41,100 bases of DNA from Scatosoma sp045654025 (GTDB lineage Bacteria; Bacillota; Clostridia; Christensenellales; Borkfalkiaceae), in the NCBI GenBank assembly GCA_045654025.1, contig JAZOMO010000019.1, positions 1 through 41,100 of the forward strand. Direction: 5' to 3'. Under the pieces are notes generated by a model. It did not search any database. It was not told where the DNA came from and worked only from the letters and a program-made list of their open reading frames with translations. A program made the translations under genes and the position numbers. Positions 17,519 to 24,032 of this stretch are shown here, piece by piece; within the stretch, counting starts at the first letter, position 1, and every line of letters starts with the position of its first letter.

Positions 17519-18679
17519 ATGAAAAAGATTGCTTTGTATAATAAAATCGCCCAAGTCGGCTTGGACGTTTTCGATAAGAAAAATTATGAATTTGTAGAAG
17601 GGGTAGAGGGCGCAGACGGTGTGATTGTGCGTTCGGCAAAATTGCACGACCTCGTCTTCCCCGATACTGTAAAAGCGATTGCTCGTAGCGGCGCAGGGGT
17701 GAACAATATCCCCGTCGAACGCTGTACGGAAGAAGGTATCGTCGTATTCAATACTCCCGGTGCGAATGCGAACGGTGTAAAGGAACTAGTCATTTGCGCC
17801 TTGATTTTGGCGTCCCGTGACGTCGTAGGCGGCGTGAACTGGGTACAGACCTTGCAGGGTGAGGCAGACGTTGCTAAAGCGGTGGAAAGTGGCAAAGGCG
17901 CGTTCGTCGGCTGTGAGCTGGCAGGCAAGACGCTGGGCGTTATCGGCTTGGGCGCAATCGGCGGCAGCGTGGCAAACGCGGCGACGGCGCTGGGTATGAA
18001 CGTCATCGGCTACGATCCCTACATCACCCCGAAGGCGGCGTGGAGCTTAGCCCCTTCCGTCAAGCAGGCTTCCGGCTACGAAGAAATTTTCAAAAAGAGT
18101 GATTATATCACTCTGCACGTACCTGCTACCGAGCAAACGAAGAATATGATTTGCGAAAAGAGTATCGCGGAGATGAAAAAGGGCGTAAAGATTTTGAACT
18201 TTGCGCGCGCGGATTTGGTACACGCAGAGGATATGAAAGCGGCGCTTGCCGCAGGCAAGGTCTCAAAATACGCTACCGACTTCCCGACCAACGACTATAT
18301 AGGCGCGGAGGGGGTTTTGGCAATCCCGCACCTTGGGGCATCCACCTTTGAATCGGAAGACCATTGCGCGGTGATGGCGGCAAAGCAGTTGCATGAATAT
18401 TTGGCCTGCGGAAACATCACCAACAGTGTGAACTTCCCCACCGTTTCCCTGCCGCATACCTCGTTTGCCAGGGCGTGCCTCTTACATAAAAACGTGCCGA
18501 ATATGTTGACGCAAATCACCTCGGTATTTTCGGCGGCAGGCATCAACATTGACAACCTTGCCAACGGTTCAAAGGGGCAGGTAGCGTACACGATTGTAGA
18601 GATTTCCTCAGCTCCTGATGCAGAAATTATCGAAAAGTTGCAGAGCATTGACGGCGTTATCCGAGTATTGACCTACTAA
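17519..18679 (+). CDS. serA: D-3-phosphoglycerate dehydrogenase
   Basis: SerA oxidises 3-phosphoglycerate to 3-phosphohydroxypyruvate, the committed serine step. The chain has the NAD-binding GLGAIGGSVANAA, the substrate Arg in NFARADLV, the catalytic-loop His in IPHLGAST and a C-terminal ACT-like domain (about residues 315-386) that may sense serine. The segment TDFPTNDYIGAEG replaces the common DVFxxEP motif; this variant is familiar in clostridial and Bacteroides-type SerA. At 386 residues it lacks the intervening domain of longer SerA. Placed after serC, it feeds serine towards cysE. Confidence 0.92.
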   Translation: MKKIALYNKIAQVGLDVFDKKNYEFVEGVEGADGVIVRSAKLHDLVFPDTVKAIARSGAGVNNIPVERCTEEGIVVFNTPGANANGVKELVICALILASRDVVGGVNWVQTLQGEADVAKAVESGKGAFVGCELAGKTLGVIGLGAIGGSVANAATALGMNVIGYDPYITPKAAWSLAPSVKQASGYEEIFKKSDYITLHVPATEQTKNMICEKSIAEMKKGVKILNFARADLVHAEDMKAALAAGKVSKYATDFPTNDYIGAEGVLAIPHLGASTFESEDHCAVMAAKQLHEYLACGNITNSVNFPTVSLPHTSFARACLLHKNVPNMLTQITSVFSAAGINIDNLANGSKGQVAYTIVEISSAPDAEIIEKLQSIDGVIRVLTY

Positions 18680-18701
18680 GCCGTACGCATAGGAGGGGTT
18701 T

Positions 18702-19481
18702 ATGGCAACGAAATATCCCATACTTCTTGCCCATGGAATTGCATTAAAGGATTACAAACTTTTTAAGGCGTTTGGGCGAATCGGGTCTATCTTGCGCAAA
18801 AACGGATACGTCGTATACACCTCGACCACGGACGGTTTTGGGACGATTGAAAGCAACGCGGAACAGCTAAAAACGCAAATTCAAGAAATACTGCAGGCGG
18901 AAGGCGTAGATAAGGTAAATATTATCGCGCATTCGAAAGGTGGTCTGGACACTAGGTATATGATAGACCACTTGGGGATGATGGATTTCGTTGCGTCCGT
19001 CACTTTCTTATGTACGCCGCATAAGGGTTCGCAAATCGCCACCAAGCTGTACGAGTTGCGCCCGTGGCTACGTAATCCGTTGGCGAGAATCATCAACTTT
19101 TGGTATCGGGTTTTCGGGGATAAGCATCCTGATGCGCTCACCGTTTGTAAACAGCTGATGGCTTCCGACGAGGACTTGCTGGGCGACCACTATACGGACG
19201 ACGGTATTTTCATGCAGAGCTTTTCAACGGTATTGGAAAAGAGCCGTGACGATTTCGTGATGGGTATTCCGTTGTATTTTTCTCGGCGTTACGAAAACGA
19301 CCATTCCGATGGAATGGTATCTGAGGAATCCAGTAAGTTTGCGCAATATCAAGGGCGTTGCACGCCACACTCCATATCCCATTCACAAATCGTGGATTTC
19401 ATGGTAAAGAAAAAGAAAAAGGAAAAGATATACGCCTTTTATATAGAGCTTTGCGAAGACCTCATAAAAAGAGGGTATTAA
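18702..19481 (+). CDS. Lipase-like alpha/beta hydrolase
   Basis: This 259-residue protein has the alpha/beta hydrolase layout of bacterial triacylglycerol lipases. There is an oxyanion segment ILLAHGIALKDY near the N-terminus, the nucleophile elbow AHSKGG with Ser78, and a late His in HSISHSQIVDF as candidate charge-relay residue. No signal peptide or membrane segment is visible, so it looks cytoplasmic, unlike secreted lipases. The substrate is unknown. The gene follows serA by 22 bases with AGGAGG, the last + strand gene of the biosynthetic block. A link to amino-acid metabolism is not supported beyond co-location. Confidence 0.8.
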   Translation: MATKYPILLAHGIALKDYKLFKAFGRIGSILRKNGYVVYTSTTDGFGTIESNAEQLKTQIQEILQAEGVDKVNIIAHSKGGLDTRYMIDHLGMMDFVASVTFLCTPHKGSQIATKLYELRPWLRNPLARIINFWYRVFGDKHPDALTVCKQLMASDEDLLGDHYTDDGIFMQSFSTVLEKSRDDFVMGIPLYFSRRYENDHSDGMVSEESSKFAQYQGRCTPHSISHSQIVDFMVKKKKKEKIYAFYIELCEDLIKRGY

Positions 19482-19518
19482 CGGGCTCTGCGACACAGCT
19501 TATTGACAAAAAACAAAA

Positions 19519-19557
19519 GGGCAGGTATGCAATCACGCATACCTGCCCATCTTTTTT
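19519..19557. terminator. Bidirectional terminator between the lipase and flavin reductase genes
   Basis: A perfect 12-bp stem (19519-19530 with 19537-19548) and a 6-base loop are followed by a T-run on the + strand. On the - strand the stem is followed by TTTTGTTTTTT. It serves both convergent genes. Confidence 0.92.
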
Positions 19558-19561
19558 ACGG

Positions 19562-20500
19562 TTATTTCTTCTTTTTTGCTTCCTTTTCCTTGGCGCGTTT
19601 GTCGTTGATGATTTTCATATGCTCTGCGGTGATTAGCTCTACGCCGTTCTCCTTCGCCCAAGCTACGCAACCCTTCAACACGAGGGGCAAGAAGACGCGG
19701 GGCACGTTGAGGACGGTCATCAAGGCATCGTCTGCGAATTTCACCTTATCGTCCACACGGTCCGCGGCATAGCGTACCGATTCCAAGCTTGCGTTGCGGA
19801 CGGGCAACAGCTCCGCGCGCATACGGCGGTATCTGTGATACCAGAAGTTTTTACTATCACGGTAGCCGTAATCGACGGGCAAGTGGGGGAAATCCTGCGC
19901 GCGTACGCCGTTGACGATAGCATCGGCGTACCGTTTTTTCATCAGGATTTTGTCCACACGCAGGATAAAGTGCGCGCCGAACTGGCTGGTGATACCGTTG
20001 AAATCGTGGTAAGGGGGCTCATAGCCGTGCAATTCCCCAGGCTTGTCGGCATCTGCGCCGTCCAGCTCTCTCATCCAAGTACATTCGATGACCTGAATGG
20101 CATCGGTCAGCACTTGAGGACGAATATCCTCAGGGTTTTCTTCCTCTATCATACTCTTTTCAAGGCGGAATTTGCAATTTGGCATCTTATCCTTAGGGGT
20201 GTCGCCCGGCCAAGACAGCTTGACAGCCTCTTTGAAGGCCTTGGGGTCGTCGGAGATAAAGTTCAAGGCGCACTTACCGTTGCGAAGAATATTCTGCGCG
20301 GTGTTGGAGGAGTTGCGGCAGGACAAAAGCATTGCGTAATATCCCTTGCCTGCCACGTAATAGGGCTGTACGAGAGAATACGGGCCGAGTGTCGTCGTAC
20401 CGTCTTCGCAGAGGGTGCTGATGATGACGGTCGGCATCGGGAAGAATAAAGAGGTTTGGTAGAAGTTGTCTACAATTCTCAAATTTTCAAAGCTACTCAT
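19562..20500 (-). CDS. Flavin reductase-like FMN-binding protein with PCP_red-like C-terminus
   Basis: The N-terminal roughly 200 residues look like an FMN-binding split barrel of the flavin reductase family (SSNTAQNILRNGKCALNFIS, and the late FGAHFILRVDKILM). The chain is 312 residues, well beyond the usual 180-210. The last 60 residues (KFADDALMTVLNVP through AKENGVELITAEHM) resemble the small PCP_red helical domain found at the C-terminus of protochlorophyllide reductase subunits and other redox proteins; that match is from memory. The ATG at 20500 is preferred over one at 20551 because AAGGAG lies between them, 13 bases upstream. The substrate is unknown. Confidence 0.78.
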   Translation of the reverse strand: MSSFENLRIVDNFYQTSLFFPMPTVIISTLCEDGTTTLGPYSLVQPYYVAGKGYYAMLLSCRNSSNTAQNILRNGKCALNFISDDPKAFKEAVKLSWPGDTPKDKMPNCKFRLEKSMIEEENPEDIRPQVLTDAIQVIECTWMRELDGADADKPGELHGYEPPYHDFNGITSQFGAHFILRVDKILMKKRYADAIVNGVRAQDFPHLPVDYGYRDSKNFWYHRYRRMRAELLPVRNASLESVRYAADRVDDKVKFADDALMTVLNVPRVFLPLVLKGCVAWAKENGVELITAEHMKIINDKRAKEKEAKKKK

Positions 20501-20536
20501 ACAAAAAAAATCGCTCCTTTTTATCAATTTGTCCCC

Positions 20537-20565
20537 ATTATACCACGCCAAAACTCTTTTTTCAA
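20537..20565 (-). promoter_or_regulatory. Promoter of the flavin reductase-like gene
   Basis: On the - strand TTGAAA (20565-20560), a 17-base spacer and TATAAT (20542-20537) lie 36 bases before the start at 20500. It is divergent from the secB-like promoter. Confidence 0.82.
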
Positions 20566-20622
20566 TAAAAAATCAAAAAAAGTGTTTAGAAACTTTGAAA
20601 AAGCGTTTATAGTTAAATAGAG

Positions 20623-20652
20623 TTGACAAATACGGCTCGGGCGTGTTATAAT
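20623..20652 (+). promoter_or_regulatory. Promoter of the secB-like gene
   Basis: TTGACA (20623-20628), an 18-base spacer and TATAAT (20647-20652) precede the gene start at 20689 by 36 bases. Confidence 0.85.
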
Positions 20653-20688
20653 AAACACGTTCTAAAAATAAAAAATAGAGGTGTTTTT

Positions 20689-21111
20689 ATGAAATACGCA
20701 TTGAGAGGCATCACCGCCGAAGAAATCTCCTACAGCATGAACCGCATTAAGGTTGACCCCAACCAGCGCTTTGAAATCAAGCCCCAGTTCACCCGTGGCG
20801 TTAAGAGAGTAAAAGAAAACGACAAGCTGTACTTCTTGACGTTGGAAGTTAAGATTGAGGCAACCGAACAAAATCCTACCCCCTTCAACTTGAAGTGCCG
20901 TTTGGTAGGCGCTTTTGAGGCAGAAGAAATCGAAAACAAGGAAGAGGAGCAGTTGTTGGTGCTTTCCATGACGGAAATCGTATACCCTTACCTGCGTTCG
21001 ACGGTGGCGGCTTTGACGGCAAACGCGTTCATCGCGCCCATCACGTTGCCCGTAGTTCCCATCACGGCGATCTTCCCCGAACAGCCTGCTGCGGACAGCA
21101 CTGTAAGCTAA
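20689..21111 (+). CDS. SecB-like export chaperone
   Basis: This 140-residue protein resembles the SecB fold. A beta-rich N-terminal two thirds (FEIKPQFTRGVKRVKE, YFLTLEVKIEATE, FNLKCRLVGAFEAEE) is followed by a signature helix PYLRSTVAALTANAFIAP and the proline/leucine strand ITLPVVPI, as in proteobacterial SecB. SecB holds preproteins unfolded for SecA, or, in toxin-antitoxin-chaperone modules, stabilises an antitoxin. No toxin gene adjoins it; a small HTH protein follows convergently. An earlier in-frame start at 20623 lies inside the -35 box, and the ATG at 20689 follows GAGGTG, so the latter is used. The call rests on the C-terminal motif, and the in vivo role is open. Confidence 0.75.
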   Translation: MKYALRGITAEEISYSMNRIKVDPNQRFEIKPQFTRGVKRVKENDKLYFLTLEVKIEATEQNPTPFNLKCRLVGAFEAEEIENKEEEQLLVLSMTEIVYPYLRSTVAALTANAFIAPITLPVVPITAIFPEQPAADSTVS

Positions 21112-21124
21112 TTGAAAACAAAAC

Positions 21125-21160
21125 AAAAACGGACGATTGTAAAATCGCCCGTTTTTTATT
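21125..21160. terminator. Bidirectional terminator after the secB-like gene (repeat copy 1)
   Basis: CGAT pairs with ATCG around a TGTAAA loop, extended by CGG/CCG and A/T-runs across one A-C mismatch. It serves the secB-like gene on + and the HTH gene on -, whose stop lies in its edge. The same 36 bases recur exactly at 21523-21558. Confidence 0.8.
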
Positions 21161-21356
21161 AAAAAAAAGCAGTTAAGGGAAGTTTTAGCAGTTTTGCGAT
21201 TTTAATAAGAGCCTCTACCTCGAAATCCAAATCGTCCTTAAGAATTTTATCTAAGGTTGTAGAATGAATTTTGCAGATTTTGCAAAATTCTGGGGCGGTT
21301 AAGTTGTGCGCTTGCATATAATCTTTAATAGGTTTCGTATTAAGTGTGGTTTGCAT
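21159..21356 (-). CDS. Small HTH (XRE-like) protein
   Basis: This 65-residue protein is nearly all one helix-turn-helix domain of the XRE/Cro type: KPIKDYMQAHNLT, then APEFCKICKIHSTTLDKIL as helices 2-3, and a closing hydrophobic LIKIAKLLKLPLTAFF. Such small proteins act as DNA-binding repressors or antitoxins. The frame is open to 21479, but the ATG at 21356 lies 6 bases after GAGG and begins at the domain. It is convergent with the secB-like gene. No toxin gene is visible next to it. The gene is bracketed by two identical 36-bp terminators. Confidence 0.75.
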   Translation of the reverse strand: MQTTLNTKPIKDYMQAHNLTAPEFCKICKIHSTTLDKILKDDLDFEVEALIKIAKLLKLPLTAFF

Positions 21357-21440
21357 ATATACCTCTTTCCTATGAATGTATACGTATAGTATAGCATCAT
21401 TGTTTGAATAAAGCATAAACCTTCCTAAACAGGAATAAAA

Positions 21441-21492
21441 AAGCCTGCCTTGTGCAAAGGGAGGTGGCTTGCGTAGCAAGACGGAGGGATTG
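21441..21492. repeat. Intergenic palindromic repeat (REP-like)
   Basis: The segment contains a GCTTGC-GTA-GCAAG hairpin followed by ACGGAGGGATTG and preceded by CCTTGTGCAAAGGGAGG. The layout of a GGGAGG box, a small variable hairpin and CGGAGGGATT matches an intergenic element that I remember as frequent in clostridial genomes. Only one copy is in this window, so repetition cannot be shown here. Confidence 0.5.
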
Positions 21493-21522
21493 GCGGTTGT
21501 GATTTACTTGGGTTAGAAGATT

Positions 21523-21558
21523 AAAAACGGACGATTGTAAAATCGCCCGTTTTTTATT
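21523..21558. terminator. Orphan copy of the secB-like terminator (repeat copy 2)
   Basis: These 36 bases are identical to 21125-21160, but no + gene ends here and no - gene ends here. The rest of 21357-21600 holds only the REP-like repeat. Confidence 0.7.
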
Positions 21559-21600
21559 GCGGGGAAATAAAAGTAAAATTTAGGAAAAATGAAAAAAGCC

Positions 21601-21628
21601 TTGACTTGGCGTTTTTTTGTGTTATAAT
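21601..21628 (+). promoter_or_regulatory. Promoter of the DUF1292 gene
   Basis: TTGACT (21601-21606), a 16-base spacer and TATAAT (21623-21628) lie 29 bases before the start at 21658. Confidence 0.82.
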
Positions 21629-21657
21629 ATGTTTAATAAAACTTGGAGGTACATATC

Positions 21658-21954
21658 ATGGATATGGACGAAATGTTGGACGAAGAATACGCAGACGACA
21701 TCGTTACCTTGATGACGGAAAGCGGCGAAGAAGTGGACTTTGTGGAGATCGCAGGGATTGCGCATAAGGGCAAGTTCTATGCAATTTTACAACCCGTAGA
21801 GCTTTTAGAAGGTATGGACGACGACGAAGCGTTGGTGTTTGAGGTTGTACGCAACGCAGACGGCAGCGACGGCTTTAACGTCGTTTTGGATGACGAGATT
21901 ATTGACGCTGTATTCGAAGAATACAACCGCCTTTTGGAAGAAGCCGAGGCGTAA
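21658..21954 (+). CDS. DUF1292-family acidic protein
   Basis: This 98-residue, strongly acidic protein fits the DUF1292 family common in Firmicutes. It has a central beta-rich core (DIVTLMTESGEEVDFVEI, GKFYAILQPVEL, ALVFEVVRN) and an acidic helical end (DEIIDAVFEEYNRLLEE). The function is not established. The ATG at 21658 is 8 bases after GGAGG; an upstream in-frame TTG at 21643 precedes that site and is unlikely. It has its own promoter and terminator and appears monocistronic. Confidence 0.85.
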   Translation: MDMDEMLDEEYADDIVTLMTESGEEVDFVEIAGIAHKGKFYAILQPVELLEGMDDDEALVFEVVRNADGSDGFNVVLDDEIIDAVFEEYNRLLEEAEA

Positions 21955-21974
21955 AAGAGTAATGGAATAAGAAT

Positions 21975-22007
21975 AAAAAATGACAAGCGTTAGGCTTGTC
22001 ATTTTTT
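21975..22007 (+). terminator. Terminator of the DUF1292 gene
   Basis: The stem TGACAAGC (21981-21988) with GCTTGTCA (21994-22001) has a 5-base loop and is flanked by six A and six T, so it can extend to 14 bp. It begins 20 bases after the stop. Confidence 0.9.
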
Positions 22008-22023
22008 GGTGTACCCGATTGGA
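22004..22023 (-). repeat. Displaced 3' end of tRNA-Arg (20-nt direct repeat)
   Basis: Twenty bases are identical to 22173-22192, which contains the CCA, discriminator, 3' acceptor strand and the first T-stem bases of tRNA-Arg. The rest of the tRNA is missing here. The 149 bases between the copies contain a 9-bp inverted repeat (GCCACACAA at 22046-22054, TTGTGTGGC at 22088-22096). The copies could be a relic att site or a partial tRNA duplication. Confidence 0.7.
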
Positions 22024-22142
22024 AATTTGGCTATGCCAAGGTGTCGCCACACAAACGGCGACAATACAAAAAATCAAACAATTTGCATTGTGTGGCTCGC
22101 GCGAACCAACGAGAATACGTGGTTTCTGTCTACCAAGGACAT

Positions 22143-22169
22143 CAAAAAAGCCACCCTATGAAAGGGTGG
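22143..22169 (-). terminator. Terminator of tRNA-Arg
   Basis: On the - strand CCACCCT (22169-22163), a 5-base loop and AGGGTGG (22157-22151) are followed by CTTTTTT. It begins 7 bases after the tRNA 3' end. Confidence 0.88.
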
Positions 22170-22175
22170 GCATTT

Positions 22176-22252
22176 TGGTGTACCCGATTGGATTCGAACC
22201 AACGGCACCAAGCGTCGGAGGCTTGTGCTCTATCCAGCTGAGCTACGGATAC
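22176..22252 (-). tRNA. tRNA-Arg (anticodon CCG)
   Basis: The - strand folds into a complete cloverleaf. The acceptor GTATCCG pairs with CGGGTAC with one G-T pair. The D arm GCTC/GAGC, the anticodon stem CAAGC/GCTTG with loop CTCCGAC, and the T arm GTTGG/CCAAT with loop TTCGAAT are all present. The anticodon CCG reads CGG. Discriminator A and CCA are encoded, for a total of 77 nt with CCA. It has its own promoter and terminator. Confidence 0.95.
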
Positions 22253-22262
22253 GTATGCCATT

Positions 22263-22291
22263 ATTGTAATGCTTTTTTTGCGTTTTGGCAA
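22263..22291 (-). promoter_or_regulatory. Promoter of tRNA-Arg
   Basis: On the - strand TTGCCA (22291-22286), a 17-base spacer and TACAAT (22268-22263) end 10 bases before the tRNA 5' end. Confidence 0.8.
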
Positions 22292-22321
22292 GTGTTTTTG
22301 CCCGATATTTTGCAAAGATAT

Positions 22322-22350
22322 AAAAGGCGGCGCATTTTTGCGCCGTCTTG
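22322..22350 (-). terminator. Terminator of the 323-residue unknown gene
   Basis: On the - strand ACGGCGCA pairs with TGCGCCGC (one mismatch-tolerant end) around an A-rich loop, followed by CTTTTAT. It lies just after the stop at 22353. Confidence 0.75.
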
Positions 22351-22352
22351 TG

Positions 22353-23324
22353 TTATAGTTCCGTTTTGACAATGCTTTCGCCCGTTGCTCCGCTTTGGTA
22401 CAACACGAAAAACCCGACCTCGGGCGTGAGTGGTGATATGGGTACAAAGTACGCCTTTTCCCGTATCTCCTGCGGCGCGCTCTCCGTTGCGGGCACGGCG
22501 TAGCAAATGTACTTGACCAAACCGCTTTCGTATATCAAGCCAACCAGCTCCTCAGGGGCTCCTTCCGTGCCTTTTACGCGCACCCACTCGCTGGCAGGGT
22601 ATGCGTCGGTCAGCGTTTCGTCCTGCGGATAGCGGGCAAACAGAGCCGTAAGCTCGCCTTTGATGGATTGGTAATATCCGTCTGATTGCGTTGGAAATGC
22701 GTGGCGTACGCCTTCGTCATCTTCATCTTGGTTAGGGTCATTCCTCTGCGGCGTTTCTTGATGCGAATTTCCGCCTTCAATATGTGCATTTTCGCCAGCT
22801 TGTGCTGTGGCTGTGTGGGCATAGTGTTTCTCCTTTTCGTAGTAATTGTCGCCTGCCACCAGTTCGTCGTCGTAAGTCGGGTGTGCACCCTGATAACCGT
22901 TGTGCAGGTCTGCATTGAAGGTTGGCGGTGGAGTCGTTGCCACCATCCTTTCAGGGGCGGAAAACGCCGTACGAACCAAGGAAAATAGGTCGTAGGACAG
23001 ATTGCCGCATACCCCGTAGGCGATGAGCTCGGCATCCTCGTTTACGTGGCAAATTGCGGCGTAAAACCCTGCGGCAAGTTGCAAATCCCCATGAAAGGAA
23101 AACCGAGCGCTGTCCAAGGGAAACAGCTTGTATCGTTTTTCCGTATCGGCAAGCAGTAGATGGTACTCCCCCTCAGATAGAGGGGCAAGGTTGGCGGTGG
23201 AAATCTCTACCGCGATGTGCTGGGCGTACTGTTCTACTTTCACGATTCCCGAAAGGGGATTGCCGTCTGCTGAAAATCCGTTTTTTAATTGTCGAAGAAT
23301 GCAAGTTTTCTTTACGTAATGCAT
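22353..23324 (-). CDS. Unrecognised protein, 323 residues
   Basis: I do not recognise a named family. The N-terminal half (residues 1-125) looks like a beta-rich domain (GIVKVEQYAQHIAVEIST, EGEYHLLLADTEKRYKLFPL, FSFHGDLQLAAGFYAAICHV). Residues 126-205 are a low-complexity linker rich in Asn, Gln, His and acid (NDPNQDEDDEG). The C-terminal part (KGELTALFARYPQ to the end) looks like a second beta domain with WVRVKGTEGAPEELVGLIYE and KYICYAVPA. There is no signal peptide or membrane segment. AAAGGA precedes the ATG. I remember similar chains in uncultured Clostridia without a function. Confidence 0.75.
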   Translation of the reverse strand: MHYVKKTCILRQLKNGFSADGNPLSGIVKVEQYAQHIAVEISTANLAPLSEGEYHLLLADTEKRYKLFPLDSARFSFHGDLQLAAGFYAAICHVNEDAELIAYGVCGNLSYDLFSLVRTAFSAPERMVATTPPPTFNADLHNGYQGAHPTYDDELVAGDNYYEKEKHYAHTATAQAGENAHIEGGNSHQETPQRNDPNQDEDDEGVRHAFPTQSDGYYQSIKGELTALFARYPQDETLTDAYPASEWVRVKGTEGAPEELVGLIYESGLVKYICYAVPATESAPQEIREKAYFVPISPLTPEVGFFVLYQSGATGESIVKTEL

Positions 23325-23472
23325 ACATAATTCCTTTTGTAGAACTTGGAAAACCCAAGCCCGATATTTACTTTCAAGCGTATACTATCACACTTTGGCA
23401 GGGAGATAATGACTAAAAAAGGGAAAATCACACCCTTTTTGTAGAAAGTTTTTACAAATCACCCTTTCCGTA

Positions 23473-23501
23473 TTGATTTTTTGCAGAATATATCGTATAA
23501 T
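23473..23501 (+). promoter_or_regulatory. Promoter abutting the VanZ-like gene start
   Basis: TTGATT (23473-23478), a 17-base spacer and TATAAT (23496-23501) end only 9 bases before the ATG at 23511. The expected transcription start near 23508 would leave a leader of about 3 bases. Confidence 0.75.
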
Positions 23502-23510
23502 ATAAGTATT

Positions 23511-24032
23511 ATGAAAGAAAGAACGCATTGGTCATTGACCGTTGTGCGCATACTTTTAATCGTATTATCGCTGTGCCTTTGGGTGTTTATCTTCTACAAC
23601 GCCTTGTCGGACGGGGAAACTTCTTCTCAGCAGAGCCATTCCGTCACCGTATCGGTGCAGGAAGCGGTGGGGGCGATCAATCCAAGCTCCCCGATTGCGA
23701 CGGCGAAGGGGGAAAGCTTTGATTTCCTGCACGCGAATATACGAAACATGGCGCACTTTTTACAATATTTCGCTCTGGGGGCTTGCGTGTTTGGCACGTA
23801 CCTCTCCTTTGCGAAAAAAGGAGCTGGGAGATATTGCTACGTTGCCCCTTGTTTGCTGTTTTTAACGGCGGTAACAGATGAGTATCTTCAAGGCTTGACG
23901 GCAGGAAGAGCCTCGGAATTTGCCGACGTTATCACCGATTGTACGGGGATTGTTTGTGGTATCTGCCTTGCGCTGATGGTATTTGGATTGATTCAATGGA
24001 CGGTAAGCGCCGTCAAAAGGAGAAAGGGCTGA
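23511..24032 (+). CDS. VanZ-like membrane protein
   Basis: This 173-residue membrane protein has hydrophobic segments at about 10-30, 80-100, 105-125 and 143-165. The VanZ-family acidic signature DEYLQGLTAGRASEFADVITDCTG lies between segments 3 and 4. VanZ of Enterococcus gives low-level teicoplanin resistance; the function of most relatives is unknown. The frame is open to 23481, but the ATG at 23511 starts the conserved region (MKERTHW). No ribosome binding site precedes it and a promoter directly abuts it. The next gene overlaps its stop, so the two are translationally coupled. Confidence 0.85.
   Translation: MKERTHWSLTVVRILLIVLSLCLWVFIFYNALSDGETSSQQSHSVTVSVQEAVGAINPSSPIATAKGESFDFLHANIRNMAHFLQYFALGACVFGTYLSFAKKGAGRYCYVAPCLLFLTAVTDEYLQGLTAGRASEFADVITDCTGIVCGICLALMVFGLIQWTVSAVKRRKG

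Noticed and set aside
20689..21356. An intact toxin-antitoxin-chaperone module (HTH plus SecB-like)
   Set aside because: There is no toxin gene, and the two genes are convergent with separate transcription; at most it is a remnant, reported as a hypothesis only.
21980..22369. Open frames on + across the tRNA-Arg region
   Set aside because: They run antisense through a well-folded tRNA, its promoter and its terminator, and have no family similarity.
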